From: CADDYT01 sp035294125
GTDB lineage: Bacteria; Chloroflexota; Ktedonobacteria; Ktedonobacterales; Ktedonobacteraceae
Length of the DNA: 64,000 bases
Assembly: GCA_035294125.1 (NCBI GenBank)
Contig: DATGLM010000029.1
Span: 62,001-126,000 of the forward strand
Direction of reading: 5' to 3'
In this document: positions 48,946-57,218 of the stretch, in pieces
How the letters are laid out: each line of letters starts with the position of its first letter
Position numbering within the stretch: the first letter of the stretch is position 1
Translations under genes and position numbers: made by a program
The notes under the pieces: model-generated
The model's database searches: none
The model's input: only the letters and a program-made list of their open reading frames with translations
Told to the model about the DNA's origin: nothing

Positions 48946-50115
48946 ATGGCAAGATCAAGACGGCGTGCTAATGGTGAGGGTTCGGTGTTTCAGCGTAAAG
49001 ATGGTCGTTGGGTAATGCAGATTTGGTTAGGCGATAAGTACAAGCAGACGTATGTAAAATCCCAAAAGGAAGGGATACAGGCACTAAAGAAGGCTCAGCA
49101 GGAGCTTGAACAGGGCACGTTAGCGACGGGGCCGCGACGCAAGCTCGGTGAGTACGTTGAGGATTGGCTAGAGAATGTGCATAAGGATAAGCTTCGTCTC
49201 AGTACCTATGTGAAGTACAAGAAACTAATAAAGTATATTGTCGCCGAGTTAGGTAACGTCTGGTTGCAGAAGCTTACTCCTGAGCAGGTGCAGCGGTTTT
49301 ATACCAAATTGGGTAAAAAGAAGGAAGATGGTGGTAGGGGCCTCTCACCAAAGACAATTCATGAGGTACATGGTGTACTGCATCTGGCGCTAAAGAATGC
49401 AGTACGTTGGAGCCTCATATCTCGCAACGTTTGTGATCTGGTGTCACCTCCACGACTTGTAAAGCCTGATATAAAGCCTTTAACGATGGAGCAGGCCAAA
49501 AACTTATTAGAGGTTGTGCGCGGTCATAGGTTAGAGACATTGCTTACAATGGCTTTAACAACAGGTATGCGTCGAGGTGAGCTTCTGGCGCTGCGGTGGT
49601 CGGATGTGAACCTTGAAGAGGGAACCGTAATTGTAAAGCATACAGTAGACTATATAGCCAGATATGGGTATGTAGAGAATGAAGCGAAGACAGAAGCGGG
49701 AAGACGGATGATAATTCTGCCTGCTTTTGTCGTGGACATGCTTAAAAAGCATCGCGTTCAGCAGTTGGAATTACGGCTTAAGGCTGGTGATAGCTGGCAG
49801 AACCTTGATCTTGTTTTCACCGGTTTGCATGGGGGATACTTCAATCCTCGTTACATGCCTAAGTTGTTTAACAAAGTGCTTGTAGAAGCTGGCTTACCGC
49901 ATATTTGTTTTCATAACCTCAGGCATAGCGCGGCTACGCTTTTGTTGAGTATGGGGGTAAATATCAAGATGGTGCAAGAGATACTTGGGCATAGTGATAT
50001 TGTTGTTACCCTGGGTATCTACGGTCATTTGTTGCCAGCGATGCACGAGGAAGCAATGAGCAAGTGGGATGATAAGCTTAATCCGAACGGCCAGGGCAAC
50101 AAAGAAGTGAAGTGA
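48946..50115 (+). CDS. int: Tyrosine integrase of the element
   Basis: 389-residue phage-type integrase. An N-terminal arm-binding domain (GSVFQRKDGRWVMQIWLGDK), a core-binding helical domain (about 65-165) and the catalytic domain with Arg in GMRRGELLALRW (about 208), HNLRHSAATLLL (about 322) and LGHSDIVVTLGIYGHLL with nucleophile Tyr near 358. It is AT-richer than the neighbouring genes. The stop is 68 bp from attR. It should recombine the ssrA 3' end with the circular element; the AACTGTCA repeats beside it fit arm sites. Confidence 0.95.
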   Translation: MARSRRRANGEGSVFQRKDGRWVMQIWLGDKYKQTYVKSQKEGIQALKKAQQELEQGTLATGPRRKLGEYVEDWLENVHKDKLRLSTYVKYKKLIKYIVAELGNVWLQKLTPEQVQRFYTKLGKKKEDGGRGLSPKTIHEVHGVLHLALKNAVRWSLISRNVCDLVSPPRLVKPDIKPLTMEQAKNLLEVVRGHRLETLLTMALTTGMRRGELLALRWSDVNLEEGTVIVKHTVDYIARYGYVENEAKTEAGRRMIILPAFVVDMLKKHRVQQLELRLKAGDSWQNLDLVFTGLHGGYFNPRYMPKLFNKVLVEAGLPHICFHNLRHSAATLLLSMGVNIKMVQEILGHSDIVVTLGIYGHLLPAMHEEAMSKWDDKLNPNGQGNKEVK

Positions 50116-50121
50116 CTGTTT

Positions 50122-50159
50122 AACTGTCAGCAGGCCGGAAACTGTCACTACAACTGTCA
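50122..50159 (+). repeat. Putative integrase arm sites, right
   Basis: Three AACTGTCA units at 50122, 50140 and 50152. The last two form AACTGTCACTACAACTGTCA, matching the left-end composite at 39058 in 19 of 20 bases, same orientation and same 12-bp spacing, 23 bp from attR. Confidence 0.65.
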
Positions 50160-50182
50160 AAGCGGGTGTGAGAGCAAAAGAG

Positions 50183-50252
50183 AGCAAAACAAAACCGCCT
50201 GAGAGCTGGCCTCCCAGGCGGTTCTAGTGGTGGAGATGGGGGGGAGTTGAAC
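50183..50252. repeat. attR: right 70-bp direct repeat, forming the ssrA 3' end
   Basis: Identical to attL at 38872-38941. On the minus strand it supplies the T-loop, acceptor strand, CCA and terminator of the intact tmRNA gene, so integration preserves ssrA function. Confidence 0.95.
50187..50223 (-). terminator. Terminator of ssrA
   Basis: AACCGCCTG / CAGGCGGTT stem (50193-50201 with 50215-50223) followed on the minus strand by TTTTGTTTTG. A second copy is carried in attL. Confidence 0.85.
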
Positions 50253-50594
50253 CCCCCGTCCAAACAAACCCATCGTAGGATGTACTACAGGCTTAGTCGA
50301 TGTTTTGCTTTTCGCCTGAGACTCCCACCGACCGGATTCTCTGGCGCTGGCCCTCTGGGCTTAGGTGACGATTAGAGGGCGATCCTCGTCACAGCATCCC
50401 GTATTTTCGACGCCCGGTTCTGACCCTACGGGAGAAGGTCAGGCGGACGACGCTTCACTGATTCTTAGGCAGCGAGAGCGTAAGAAGTTGCCGGTTTGGC
50501 AGTTATTGTTTTGTCGGTTGTTTAACGAGAGTGCGTACCGACACCTCGGCCTGCAATTCTACAATTTGTCTGTCTGTCGAAACCCGACATCCCC
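50228..50594 (-). ncRNA. ssrA: Transfer-messenger RNA (tmRNA)
   Basis: 367 nt on the minus strand. The 5' end GGGGATGTCGGGTTTCGACA pairs with the 3' acceptor strand CATCTCC before ACCA, including a G-U pair; the 3' T-arm has TTCAACT in the loop. The tag frame ends DKTITAKPATSYALAA and a stop (50465-50515 on this strand), with the hydrophobic ALAA tail needed for proteolysis; the exact resume codon could not be fixed. It rescues stalled ribosomes together with SmpB. It is the integration target of the island. Confidence 0.95.
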
Positions 50595-50642
50595 TTGTTG
50601 CATCGGGTCGCAGGCGGAGAGATAAGCTCCATCTGTATGCTT

Positions 50643-50671
50643 ATTGTAGCAAACACTATAACAAATAGCAA
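50643..50671 (-). promoter_or_regulatory. Sigma70-type promoter of ssrA
   Basis: Minus strand TTGCTA (50666-50671), 17-bp spacer, TACAAT (50643-50648); start near 50635, leaving a leader of about 40 nt removed by RNase P. Confidence 0.7.
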
Positions 50672-50688
50672 GGTGTTGTTATTCCAGA

Positions 50689-51075
50689 TTACTGCGCTTG
50701 CCCGATACGCTGCAAAAATCGTTCCAGATTGACGATGAAACGTTCGTGCTGCCCCTCGCCGATCTTTTTCTCTTCATCATAGGCTGCGACGTTGAAGACA
50801 AGGCGGCGTCCATCGATCTCGGCCAGTTCGGCGCTGGCACGCACGCGCTGACCGATGGGCGTGGCTCCCAGGTGGCGCACGTTGACCAGCGTGCCGACGG
50901 TGACATAGCCCTCATCCAGTTCGTTGGCTACAGCCCCCCACGAAGCGTTCTCCATCAACGCGATCATCATAGGGGTGCTGAAGACTTCAACGCCGCCCGC
51001 GCCAACGGCAGCCGCCGTGTTTTCGTGCGTCACAACAGTCGTCGCTTCGCCCGTTAAACCGAGTTTCAAAGCCAT
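50689..51075 (-). CDS. FlK-like hot-dog thioesterase
   Basis: 128-residue single-domain hot-dog protein resembling the fluoroacetyl-CoA thioesterase (FlK) family. Typical residues are the catalytic-type Thr and Glu region (VEVFSTPMMIALMENASWGA) and the His/Gly strand TVGTLVNVRHLGATPIGQRV. Most chromosomal members are general acyl-CoA thioesterases of unknown substrate; fluoroacetate resistance is not implied. Strand and position place it behind the ssrA promoter region but it is transcribed separately from further upstream. Confidence 0.85.
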   Translation of the reverse strand: MALKLGLTGEATTVVTHENTAAAVGAGGVEVFSTPMMIALMENASWGAVANELDEGYVTVGTLVNVRHLGATPIGQRVRASAELAEIDGRRLVFNVAAYDEEKKIGEGQHERFIVNLERFLQRIGQAQ

Positions 51076-51218
51076 CAGGAAATCTCCTCGCTTTCGTTTT
51101 TCCTGTACTATACAACAGAATCGTTAGCGAGAGAAACATCCTGGCAGTTTCTGGATATACGTCCTTGAGGAGAAAGGCGATTTCACACTACGAACATATA
51201 TGTAGCAGAAGGGCAGTA

Positions 51219-51247
51219 TTGACAGATTGTGATTGTAATGGTATCCT
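51219..51247 (+). promoter_or_regulatory. Putative promoter of the 71-residue gene
   Basis: TTGACA (51219-51224), 17-bp spacer, TATCCT (51242-51247). GGTAT/ATACC arms flank the start region. Confidence 0.55.
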
Positions 51248-51302
51248 TTATAATAAATACCATTTCAATGCCAACTATGTTGCAACGACTCAGGAGGGAA
51301 TT

Positions 51303-51518
51303 ATGAGCATCAGCGAAATTGCCCGTATACGAGAACAAATAGAGCTTGAATGCCAGGCAATAGCAAATCTTTCACAGTTCTCAGCCGTTGCCTCGCATCA
51401 GAGTATCAATAAACGTTATGAGAACCTGGAACGCTGCCGCGAACGCCTGACAACGCTGGTCGGAGAACAGGAAGCAGCAAAGATCGTCATAGGTATCTAT
51501 CGCGAACAGGTGGGATAA
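51303..51518 (+). CDS. Small helical protein, unknown
   Basis: 71 residues, MSISEIARIREQIELECQAI followed by a charged helix (RYENLERCRERLTTLVGEQE). CAGGAGGGAATT is a strong ribosome site and a promoter lies upstream. Probably an alpha-helical hairpin; the pattern with two Cys residues is not a known motif. The glycerophosphodiesterase gene follows 121 bp later. Confidence 0.65.
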   Translation: MSISEIARIREQIELECQAIANLSQFSAVASHQSINKRYENLERCRERLTTLVGEQEAAKIVIGIYREQVG

Positions 51519-51639
51519 TCTGTCAGGTTTGATGCCAGAACTTCGATGGAGTGATACAATCCATAGTGGACTTTCGGAGATGATCCGCATATTCGTTGGA
51601 TGGCGATTGATCTGGCATCAGGAACGGAGTTGACAGATA

Positions 51640-52413
51640 ATGACGAGGGAGTATTATTTTGAGCGGGTGGCTCATCGCGGTGGTGCCGGGCTGGCGCCGG
51701 AAAATACACTGGCGGCGTTTCGCAATGCGCTGACGCTGTCTGTCAACGCGGTTGAACTGGATGTGCATTTGAGCCGTGACAGGCAGTTGATCGTCTTTCA
51801 TGATAACGAGGTAGCACGGCGTACCAATGGCGCAGGCAACATTCTTGACCTCGATTTTGCTTATTTGCGTAGCCTGAATGCCGCCGCGCACTTCCCCGGC
51901 GGCTGGCCGCAGCCGCAGCAGATACCGACGCTGCGCGAGGTGCTTGAGCTGGTGAAGGGACATGTAGATGTCTATATCGAAATCAAGCAGAGCAAGAAAA
52001 AAGGGGTATATGGCAGCTATCCGGGTATCGCCGAGGCGGTGGTACAGGAGGTGCGCGCTGTCGGCATGCTTGGGCATGTACTGGTCATTTCTTTTGATTG
52101 GTCAGTGCTGCCCCACGTGAAACAACTTGAGCCACGTATACGTACAGGGGCGCTCGTTTCCGAGGATGTGTGGAATGATCGGGCGGCTGGCGCCCTTGAG
52201 AGGCTGATGGAGCAGGTGCGGGCGCTGGGCTGCGAGTGGATTAACCTGGATCGTAAACTCTTTACTGACCTGCTGCTGCGTTCGGCGCACGAACATGGTT
52301 TCAAGCTGGGTCTCTGGACGGTCAATACGCTTGACGCCATCCGGCATTATGCCGGGGCCGGTGTGGATTCCATCACCACGGATTGGCCCAATCTCTTCGC
52401 GGAATTACGCTAG
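51640..52413 (+). CDS. Glycerophosphodiester phosphodiesterase
   Basis: 257-residue GDPD-family TIM barrel hydrolysing glycerophosphodiesters to glycerol 3-phosphate and an alcohol. VAHRGGAGLAPENTLAAFRN holds the catalytic His and metal-binding Glu, followed by ELDVHLSRDRQLIVFHDNEV (second His) and YIEIKQ. The C-terminus GLWTVNTLDAIRHYAGAGVD and SITTDWP are standard. No signal peptide, so a cytosolic UgpQ-type enzyme. Monocistronic. Confidence 0.93.
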   Translation: MTREYYFERVAHRGGAGLAPENTLAAFRNALTLSVNAVELDVHLSRDRQLIVFHDNEVARRTNGAGNILDLDFAYLRSLNAAAHFPGGWPQPQQIPTLREVLELVKGHVDVYIEIKQSKKKGVYGSYPGIAEAVVQEVRAVGMLGHVLVISFDWSVLPHVKQLEPRIRTGALVSEDVWNDRAAGALERLMEQVRALGCEWINLDRKLFTDLLLRSAHEHGFKLGLWTVNTLDAIRHYAGAGVDSITTDWPNLFAELR

Positions 52414-52821
52414 TTGAGGCACGATTCTAAAACAGGCCGTCGAACCGCATCTGGTGGTAAATGAGAGCTATGGATCGGGCAATTTACTCTGTAAGCAGTA
52501 AGCGATCAACCATCTTCTCGTTCCCTTACAATACTGCCAGTCGGGTAATGTGCCCTTCTGTTCTCATGAGCTTATTGTATCATCCTTGGCAACTCTCTAC
52601 CTGGGAGGTATCCCAGTATTTCCCTATTTTCAGGGGGATTTCGTGTCTCTTCAGGGGCTTTGTGCGTTCTATTACAAAGGAGGAGGCATAGCAAAGGTAC
52701 CATTGGTATGCCTCTTTTACGGGTTTTTTGAAAGAGTATGCTATAATGGGCGGCGATATAGAGAGCGTAAACGGCGCGGGCGCTCTGGTTTTTCTTCGCT
52801 GCCGCAACTGGAGAAGCAGGA
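52414..52821. other. Intergenic region with terminator-like hairpin
   Basis: 408 bp. GAGGCATA (52683-52690) pairs with TATGCCTC (52707-52714) around GGTACC, followed by TTTTACGGGTTTTTTG, probably ending the phosphodiesterase transcript. TATAAT at 52742-52747 is a likely -10 element for the glycosyltransferase operon. Short open frames here (for example 52461-52691) have no ribosome site or domain. Confidence 0.55.
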
Positions 52822-53832
52822 ATGCAACAGACAGAAGTACCGACAACTGTAATTGAACCCGACTCACTTTTACCTGATTTATCGGAGCAAAAAGTAGCCA
52901 TATCGTTCGTCATCCCGGTAATGAACGAGGAGCAGAACATCGCCCCACTCTATGAGAAACTGTCGAAGCAGCTTGAAGAGCTGGGCCACAGTTATGAGAT
53001 TATCTTTGTGGACGATGGCAGCACGGATAGGACCTTTGCCGAGATCAAGAAACTGTACGATGAGCACCCCGGCGTGGTGCGCGTGATTCGCTTCCGGCGC
53101 AATTTCGGCAAGACACCGGCGCTGGTGGCCGGTTTCAGTCGCTGCCGGGGCGACGTGGTTTTCACGATGGATGGTGACTTGCAGGACGACCCGGAAGAGA
53201 TTCCGAACTTCCTGGCGAAGCTGGACGAGGGCTATGACCTGGTTTCCGGCTGGAAGTATCCACGCCTCGATCCCATCTCAAAGACGTTTCCCTCGCGTAT
53301 TTTCAACGGTATGGTCAGTACGCTGACAGGCGTTCACCTGCACGATATCAACAATGGTTTCAAGGCGTACCGGCGCGAAGTGATTGACGATGACAACCTG
53401 AAGCTTTACGGCGAGTTTCACCGCTTTGTCCCCGTCATGGCTCACTGGCGCGGCTACAGCGTGACAGAGATCAAGGTGCGCCATCACCCGCGCAAGTATG
53501 GCGTCTCCAAGTTTGGCGCGAAGCGTTTTGCACGCGGCCTGATCGACCTGCTCAATGTCCTTTTCCTGACCACCTTCCTGCGCACGCCCCTGCGCCTCTT
53601 CGGTCCACTGGGCTTCTGGACATTTCTGCTGGGCGTGCTGGTGGACTTCTTCGTGGTGGTACGCAGTATCTTCACGCATGAACCCATTCACAATCAGCCC
53701 CTGCTCTTTGTGGGTATCTTGCTGATGATTTTCGGGGTGCAGTTTGTGTTGACGGGCTTGCAGAGCGAGATGATCCGCCACTATGCTTTCAAGCCGGGAG
53801 AAGAGTACAGTATTCGACAGGAACTTGACTGA
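52822..53832 (+). CDS. Family 2 glycosyltransferase, polyprenyl-phosphate type
   Basis: 336 residues. The GT-A domain (about 25-230) resembles dolichyl/polyprenyl-phosphate mannosyl- or glucosyltransferases (DPM1/GtrB): SFVIPVMNEEQNIAPLYEKL, FVDDGSTDRT, MDGDLQDDPEEI and NNGFKAYRREV. Two C-terminal membrane helices (FWTFLLGVLVDFFVVVRSIF, LLFVGILLMIFGVQFVLTGL) anchor it. It should charge undecaprenyl phosphate with a sugar at the inner membrane face. It is coupled by TGATG to a flippase-like protein and by ATGA to a DUF2079 protein, forming a three-gene glycoconjugate operon. Confidence 0.92.
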   Translation: MQQTEVPTTVIEPDSLLPDLSEQKVAISFVIPVMNEEQNIAPLYEKLSKQLEELGHSYEIIFVDDGSTDRTFAEIKKLYDEHPGVVRVIRFRRNFGKTPALVAGFSRCRGDVVFTMDGDLQDDPEEIPNFLAKLDEGYDLVSGWKYPRLDPISKTFPSRIFNGMVSTLTGVHLHDINNGFKAYRREVIDDDNLKLYGEFHRFVPVMAHWRGYSVTEIKVRHHPRKYGVSKFGAKRFARGLIDLLNVLFLTTFLRTPLRLFGPLGFWTFLLGVLVDFFVVVRSIFTHEPIHNQPLLFVGILLMIFGVQFVLTGLQSEMIRHYAFKPGEEYSIRQELD

Positions 53833-54929
53833 TGCAGAAGGCTACACTGCTAAAAATCGGAAAACGAGTGATCCAGATCGGCCTGCCTATCGTGGTCGTG
53901 GCACTGTTCGTCAAATATTTCGCCGGTGTCTGGCAGGATTTGAGAACATATACATTCCACTGGGACCCCTGGCTGCTGGCCCTGTCCTTCTTCGGCTTTG
54001 TGCTCCAGGAACTGTCCTTCGGCCTGATCTGGCGGGCCGTGTTGATTCGCCTGGGCTACCGGCTCAAGCTGCGCGTGACGCTGCGTGTCTACCTGGCCTC
54101 GGAGTTTGTGCGTTATATCCCCGGCAATGTCTGGCACGTGCTGACTCGTGTGATCTGGACAGGCAGGTACGGCGTTCCACGCCCCGTCGCCTTTGCCAGC
54201 ATGACGGTTGAATTGATCACCAAGCTGGCGGCCGGGGTGCTGATCTTTGCCGCCAGCCTGCTCTTCTGGCACGATATCAGCGCCGTCGGCTCCCTGCTGC
54301 ATGGCTCCCTGGTGATGGTCGTTGGAGTCGTTACGATTGTCGCACTGCTGGTGATTCTCTACCCGCCCGTCCTCAATAGCCTGATCAATGTCGCCTTGCG
54401 CCTGATCAAACGCCAGCCAGTCGTGCTGACCTTGCGCTACAGCGATATCCTGCTGGTGACGCTGGCGTGGTGCGGAAGCTGGCTGATTGCCGGGTGCGCC
54501 TTCTTCGTGCTGCTGCTCGCCATCTGGCCCTCGGCCCCGCTGACCGCGTTGCCCATTTGTATCGGCATCTACGCCATTGCCTGGGATATCGGCTTTCTGG
54601 CCTTTGTCACGCCGAGCGGGTTGGTCTTTCGCGAAGGCGCGATTGTGGCCCTTTTCGCACTGGCCTTCCCCCTGCCTGTTGGACTGAGTGCCATCATCGC
54701 CATCTTTTCGCGCTTCGTCTCGACGCTGGCCGAGCTGCTCTGCGTCAGCGTGGCGTACCTGAGTGGCGATGGCAGTAAGCAGGTGCGCGCGCTGCAAGAG
54801 GCCGCACAGGAAGAGCAGGAGAAGACAGAGGAAACCGGAGAAGCTGAGAGTGCTATACCGGTGGCGGAGGGCGCAACGGAGGCGGCAAATGAGGCTGCTG
54901 TTTCGATTAGCGGAGAAGGGGGACAATGA
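53832..54929 (+). CDS. Lysylphosphatidylglycerol-synthase-type (UPF0104) membrane protein
   Basis: 365 residues with about eight membrane helices and a charged, Glu/Ala-rich cytosolic tail (from about residue 315). It belongs to the MprF-flippase-domain/AglD-like family: LRVYLASEFVRYIPGNVWHV, then FLAFVTPSGLVFREGAIVAL are the conserved Gly-Pro-Gly-like loops. Proteins of this family flip or help transfer polyprenyl-linked sugars or lipids. The position between a polyprenyl-sugar synthase and a DUF2079 protein supports such a role (inference). Confidence 0.82.
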   Translation: MQKATLLKIGKRVIQIGLPIVVVALFVKYFAGVWQDLRTYTFHWDPWLLALSFFGFVLQELSFGLIWRAVLIRLGYRLKLRVTLRVYLASEFVRYIPGNVWHVLTRVIWTGRYGVPRPVAFASMTVELITKLAAGVLIFAASLLFWHDISAVGSLLHGSLVMVVGVVTIVALLVILYPPVLNSLINVALRLIKRQPVVLTLRYSDILLVTLAWCGSWLIAGCAFFVLLLAIWPSAPLTALPICIGIYAIAWDIGFLAFVTPSGLVFREGAIVALFALAFPLPVGLSAIIAIFSRFVSTLAELLCVSVAYLSGDGSKQVRALQEAAQEEQEKTEETGEAESAIPVAEGATEAANEAAVSISGEGGQ

Positions 54930-57166
54930 TGGCGCGCTCTGCGTGGCGTAAATGGCTTTCTGTATGGAGCAATCGCCTCTACCTCTATCCGCCGCCCGAA
55001 CCGATGCCGCGCACGCGCAAGTTCTGGCTGGCGCTGGGCATGGTATTCTTCTTCGCCGCTCTCTTCTCAGTCTATTTTATTGTCTACCTCAGCGCACGCC
55101 ACGCAGCCTATCAGACCAACGCGGAAGACCTGGGCATCATGGATCAGGCAGTCTGGAGCACGATTCATGGCCAGATACTGCACATGACCATCTGTAATAC
55201 GCTGCATGATACGAACTGCTATAGCTATAACGGCATTTCACGCTTTGCCATTCACTTTGAACCCATCCTGTTCCCTGTATCACTGCTCTACATCTTCTGG
55301 CCCGACCCACGCACGCTCTTAGTGCTGCAAACGCTGGTCGTGGCGACGGGCGCCTTTCCCGCCTTCTGGCTGGCCCGCCTGCGCCTGCGCAACGAGTTCG
55401 CCGGTGTGGCGATTGCTGTGCTCTACCTGCTCTACCCTGCGCAGCAAGAAGCGACAATCTATGATTTCCATGCCGTCACTTTCACCGCCGCGCTCCTGCT
55501 CTTCGTGCTGTATTTCATGTATACGCGCCGCACGCTCTGGCTCTTTGTCTTCGCTATTCTGGCGATGGGCTGTAAAGAAGAGATCCCTGGCATTATCGCC
55601 CTGTTCGGCCTGTGGTCGATCGTCTTTCAGCGCAGATGGCGCAGCGGCCTGGGTCTGATCGCGCTGGGGCTGCTCGGGACAGGCGTTGCTTTGCTGTTCA
55701 TGCATATCTTTAGCCCGACCGGGCACTCCCTGTTGACCTCGCGCTATTCATACCTGGGCAATAGCCCGCTACAAATCGTGTTACACGTACTGAGACACCC
55801 GGTGAGCATGTTCAAGCAGCACGTTCTGGAGAGCAGCCACCTGTTTTATATCCGTACTTTGCTGAACCCGGCTGGCTATCTGCCGCTGCTCGCGCCGTGG
55901 GTAATGGTGCTGGCTCTGCCCACGCTGGCGCTGAACCTGTTCAGTTCCGACCCAAGTATGTACAGCGGCCTTTTCCAGTATAACGCCGAGATTGTGCCGG
56001 TGCTGATCTTCGCTACCATTGAGGCTATGGTACTGATCCTCTGGCTGGTGCAATGGGTTATGAGCCGGTTGCGCTCTCGTAGTAGGATCGAGCAGCAAAA
56101 GGGTGGGCCGGTGGCTGAGCAGGGAGAGCAGAAAGAGCGGCTGGTCATCGGTAGAAGGGCCTTCAACTGGAGTCGCCTGGCACATGCCGGGTTGTTGAGC
56201 TTGCTGCTGGTCTATACACTTGTCTTTGTTGTGCGGGCCGATGCCGCTCGCAGCGACATGCCCTTCGCGCAGGGTTATACGTGGCCGCAAATTACGCCCC
56301 ATATCCAACTGGCGCAGCGCTTTATCGATATGATTCCACCCGATGCCTCGGTTTCGGCTCAATCGTCGCTGGTGCCGCATATCAGCCATCGTTCCAATAT
56401 CTACCTGTTTCCCTACCAGGATGATCGTGCTGATTATATCTTTCTGGATGTGACGGGCGATATCTATCCTTTCTGGGGTTCCTTTGACTATATGCCCGAA
56501 GTGAAAAGAGTGCTGCTGGACGGCAAATATGGCATTGTGGCGGCGCAGGATGGCTATATCTTGCTGAAGCGCGGCCTGCCATCGCCCGGCATCTCTCCCG
56601 ATTCGCCGACGAAGTCGATCAGTGATGTGAATGACGTAATCCCGAATCTGCCGCCGCAATTTTGTACATTCGTACAGGTTCCGCCGCAGCAGATTGAACA
56701 CACGGCGAATGTGGCGTTTCAGGCTGGCTCTTCCGGCCTGAATCTTGTGGGCTATAACGTGGCTGCCGCCAGCCCGTTCAGCGATACATCCGGCTACATG
56801 CAGGTAACAACCTACTGGAAGGTGAGCGCTCCAACGCCACAGCCACTGCGCGTGACCGTGGTGGTGGAAGATGCGAGCGGCCAGGAACACTTTGAGAGCT
56901 TCGATTTCCCGGCCAATACATGGTGTCCCACTAATTCCTGGCAGCCGGGCCACATCTACGAAGTACAGAGTAGGACTTTTCAGCTAGGACATGTACCGGT
57001 TGGGCTATCACATATCGCAATTGCACTCGTTCCCTTGACTCAACCGTTAAACAATTTGTTGGATGTATCTGCTCGTGTTCCCTTCCAGATTGGCAGTGGA
57101 TCGTCAACACTGACAGGTACAGGAGCAAAGGCATTAGAACTGGCGACAATCAGGATCACCCCGTAG
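54926..57166 (+). CDS. DUF2079 multi-spanning membrane protein
   Basis: 746 residues. Eight or more membrane helices are followed by a large extracytoplasmic domain (from about residue 440). The family mark AEDLGIMDQAVWSTIHGQIL with conserved acidic residues early in the first outer loop resembles GT-C-type glycosyltransferases, which use polyprenyl-linked sugars. The C-terminal 180 residues are beta-rich (NLVGYNVAAASPFSDTSGYM) and look like a carbohydrate-binding-type domain. It overlaps the preceding gene by ATGA and probably uses the lipid-linked sugar made by the first gene. Confidence 0.8.
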   Translation: MMARSAWRKWLSVWSNRLYLYPPPEPMPRTRKFWLALGMVFFFAALFSVYFIVYLSARHAAYQTNAEDLGIMDQAVWSTIHGQILHMTICNTLHDTNCYSYNGISRFAIHFEPILFPVSLLYIFWPDPRTLLVLQTLVVATGAFPAFWLARLRLRNEFAGVAIAVLYLLYPAQQEATIYDFHAVTFTAALLLFVLYFMYTRRTLWLFVFAILAMGCKEEIPGIIALFGLWSIVFQRRWRSGLGLIALGLLGTGVALLFMHIFSPTGHSLLTSRYSYLGNSPLQIVLHVLRHPVSMFKQHVLESSHLFYIRTLLNPAGYLPLLAPWVMVLALPTLALNLFSSDPSMYSGLFQYNAEIVPVLIFATIEAMVLILWLVQWVMSRLRSRSRIEQQKGGPVAEQGEQKERLVIGRRAFNWSRLAHAGLLSLLLVYTLVFVVRADAARSDMPFAQGYTWPQITPHIQLAQRFIDMIPPDASVSAQSSLVPHISHRSNIYLFPYQDDRADYIFLDVTGDIYPFWGSFDYMPEVKRVLLDGKYGIVAAQDGYILLKRGLPSPGISPDSPTKSISDVNDVIPNLPPQFCTFVQVPPQQIEHTANVAFQAGSSGLNLVGYNVAAASPFSDTSGYMQVTTYWKVSAPTPQPLRVTVVVEDASGQEHFESFDFPANTWCPTNSWQPGHIYEVQSRTFQLGHVPVGLSHIAIALVPLTQPLNNLLDVSARVPFQIGSGSSTLTGTGAKALELATIRITP

Positions 57167-57218
57167 ACCTGGCAGTGTGAGGGATAGCAGGGGGCGCTCG
57201 TAGAAGGAGGCATAGAGA

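Larger units (their letters stand above)
38872..50252. mobile_element. Integrative element inserted in ssrA (rep-xis-int type)
   Basis: 11.4-kb island flanked by identical 70-bp direct repeats (38872-38941 and 50183-50252) made of the tmRNA 3' end plus its terminator. Inside are a tyrosine integrase next to the ssrA-side junction, an excisionase, an HUH replication initiator, SSB, a DpdA-like transglycosylase and mostly unknown small genes, nearly all on the plus strand with many 4-bp ATGA overlaps. The order rep-xis-int is that of actinomycete integrative and conjugative elements (AICEs). No translocase gene was recognised, so it is either mobilisable or uses an unrecognised transfer protein. 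Confidence 0.9.

Noticed and set aside
50365..50625. Open frame on the plus strand over ssrA
   Set aside because: It lies opposite the tmRNA gene, which explains the sequence fully.
52461..52852. Two overlapping short open frames before the glycosyltransferase
   Set aside because: No ribosome sites, no domains, and they run through a terminator hairpin and the likely promoter.
53850..54926. 358-residue open frame antisense to the flippase-like gene
   Set aside because: Gln/His/Gly-rich composition without hydrophobic core; it mirrors a membrane-protein gene that is coupled to both neighbours.
55781..56953. 390-residue open frame antisense to the DUF2079 gene
   Set aside because: No domain, no ribosome site and opposite to a recognised family; a composition artefact.
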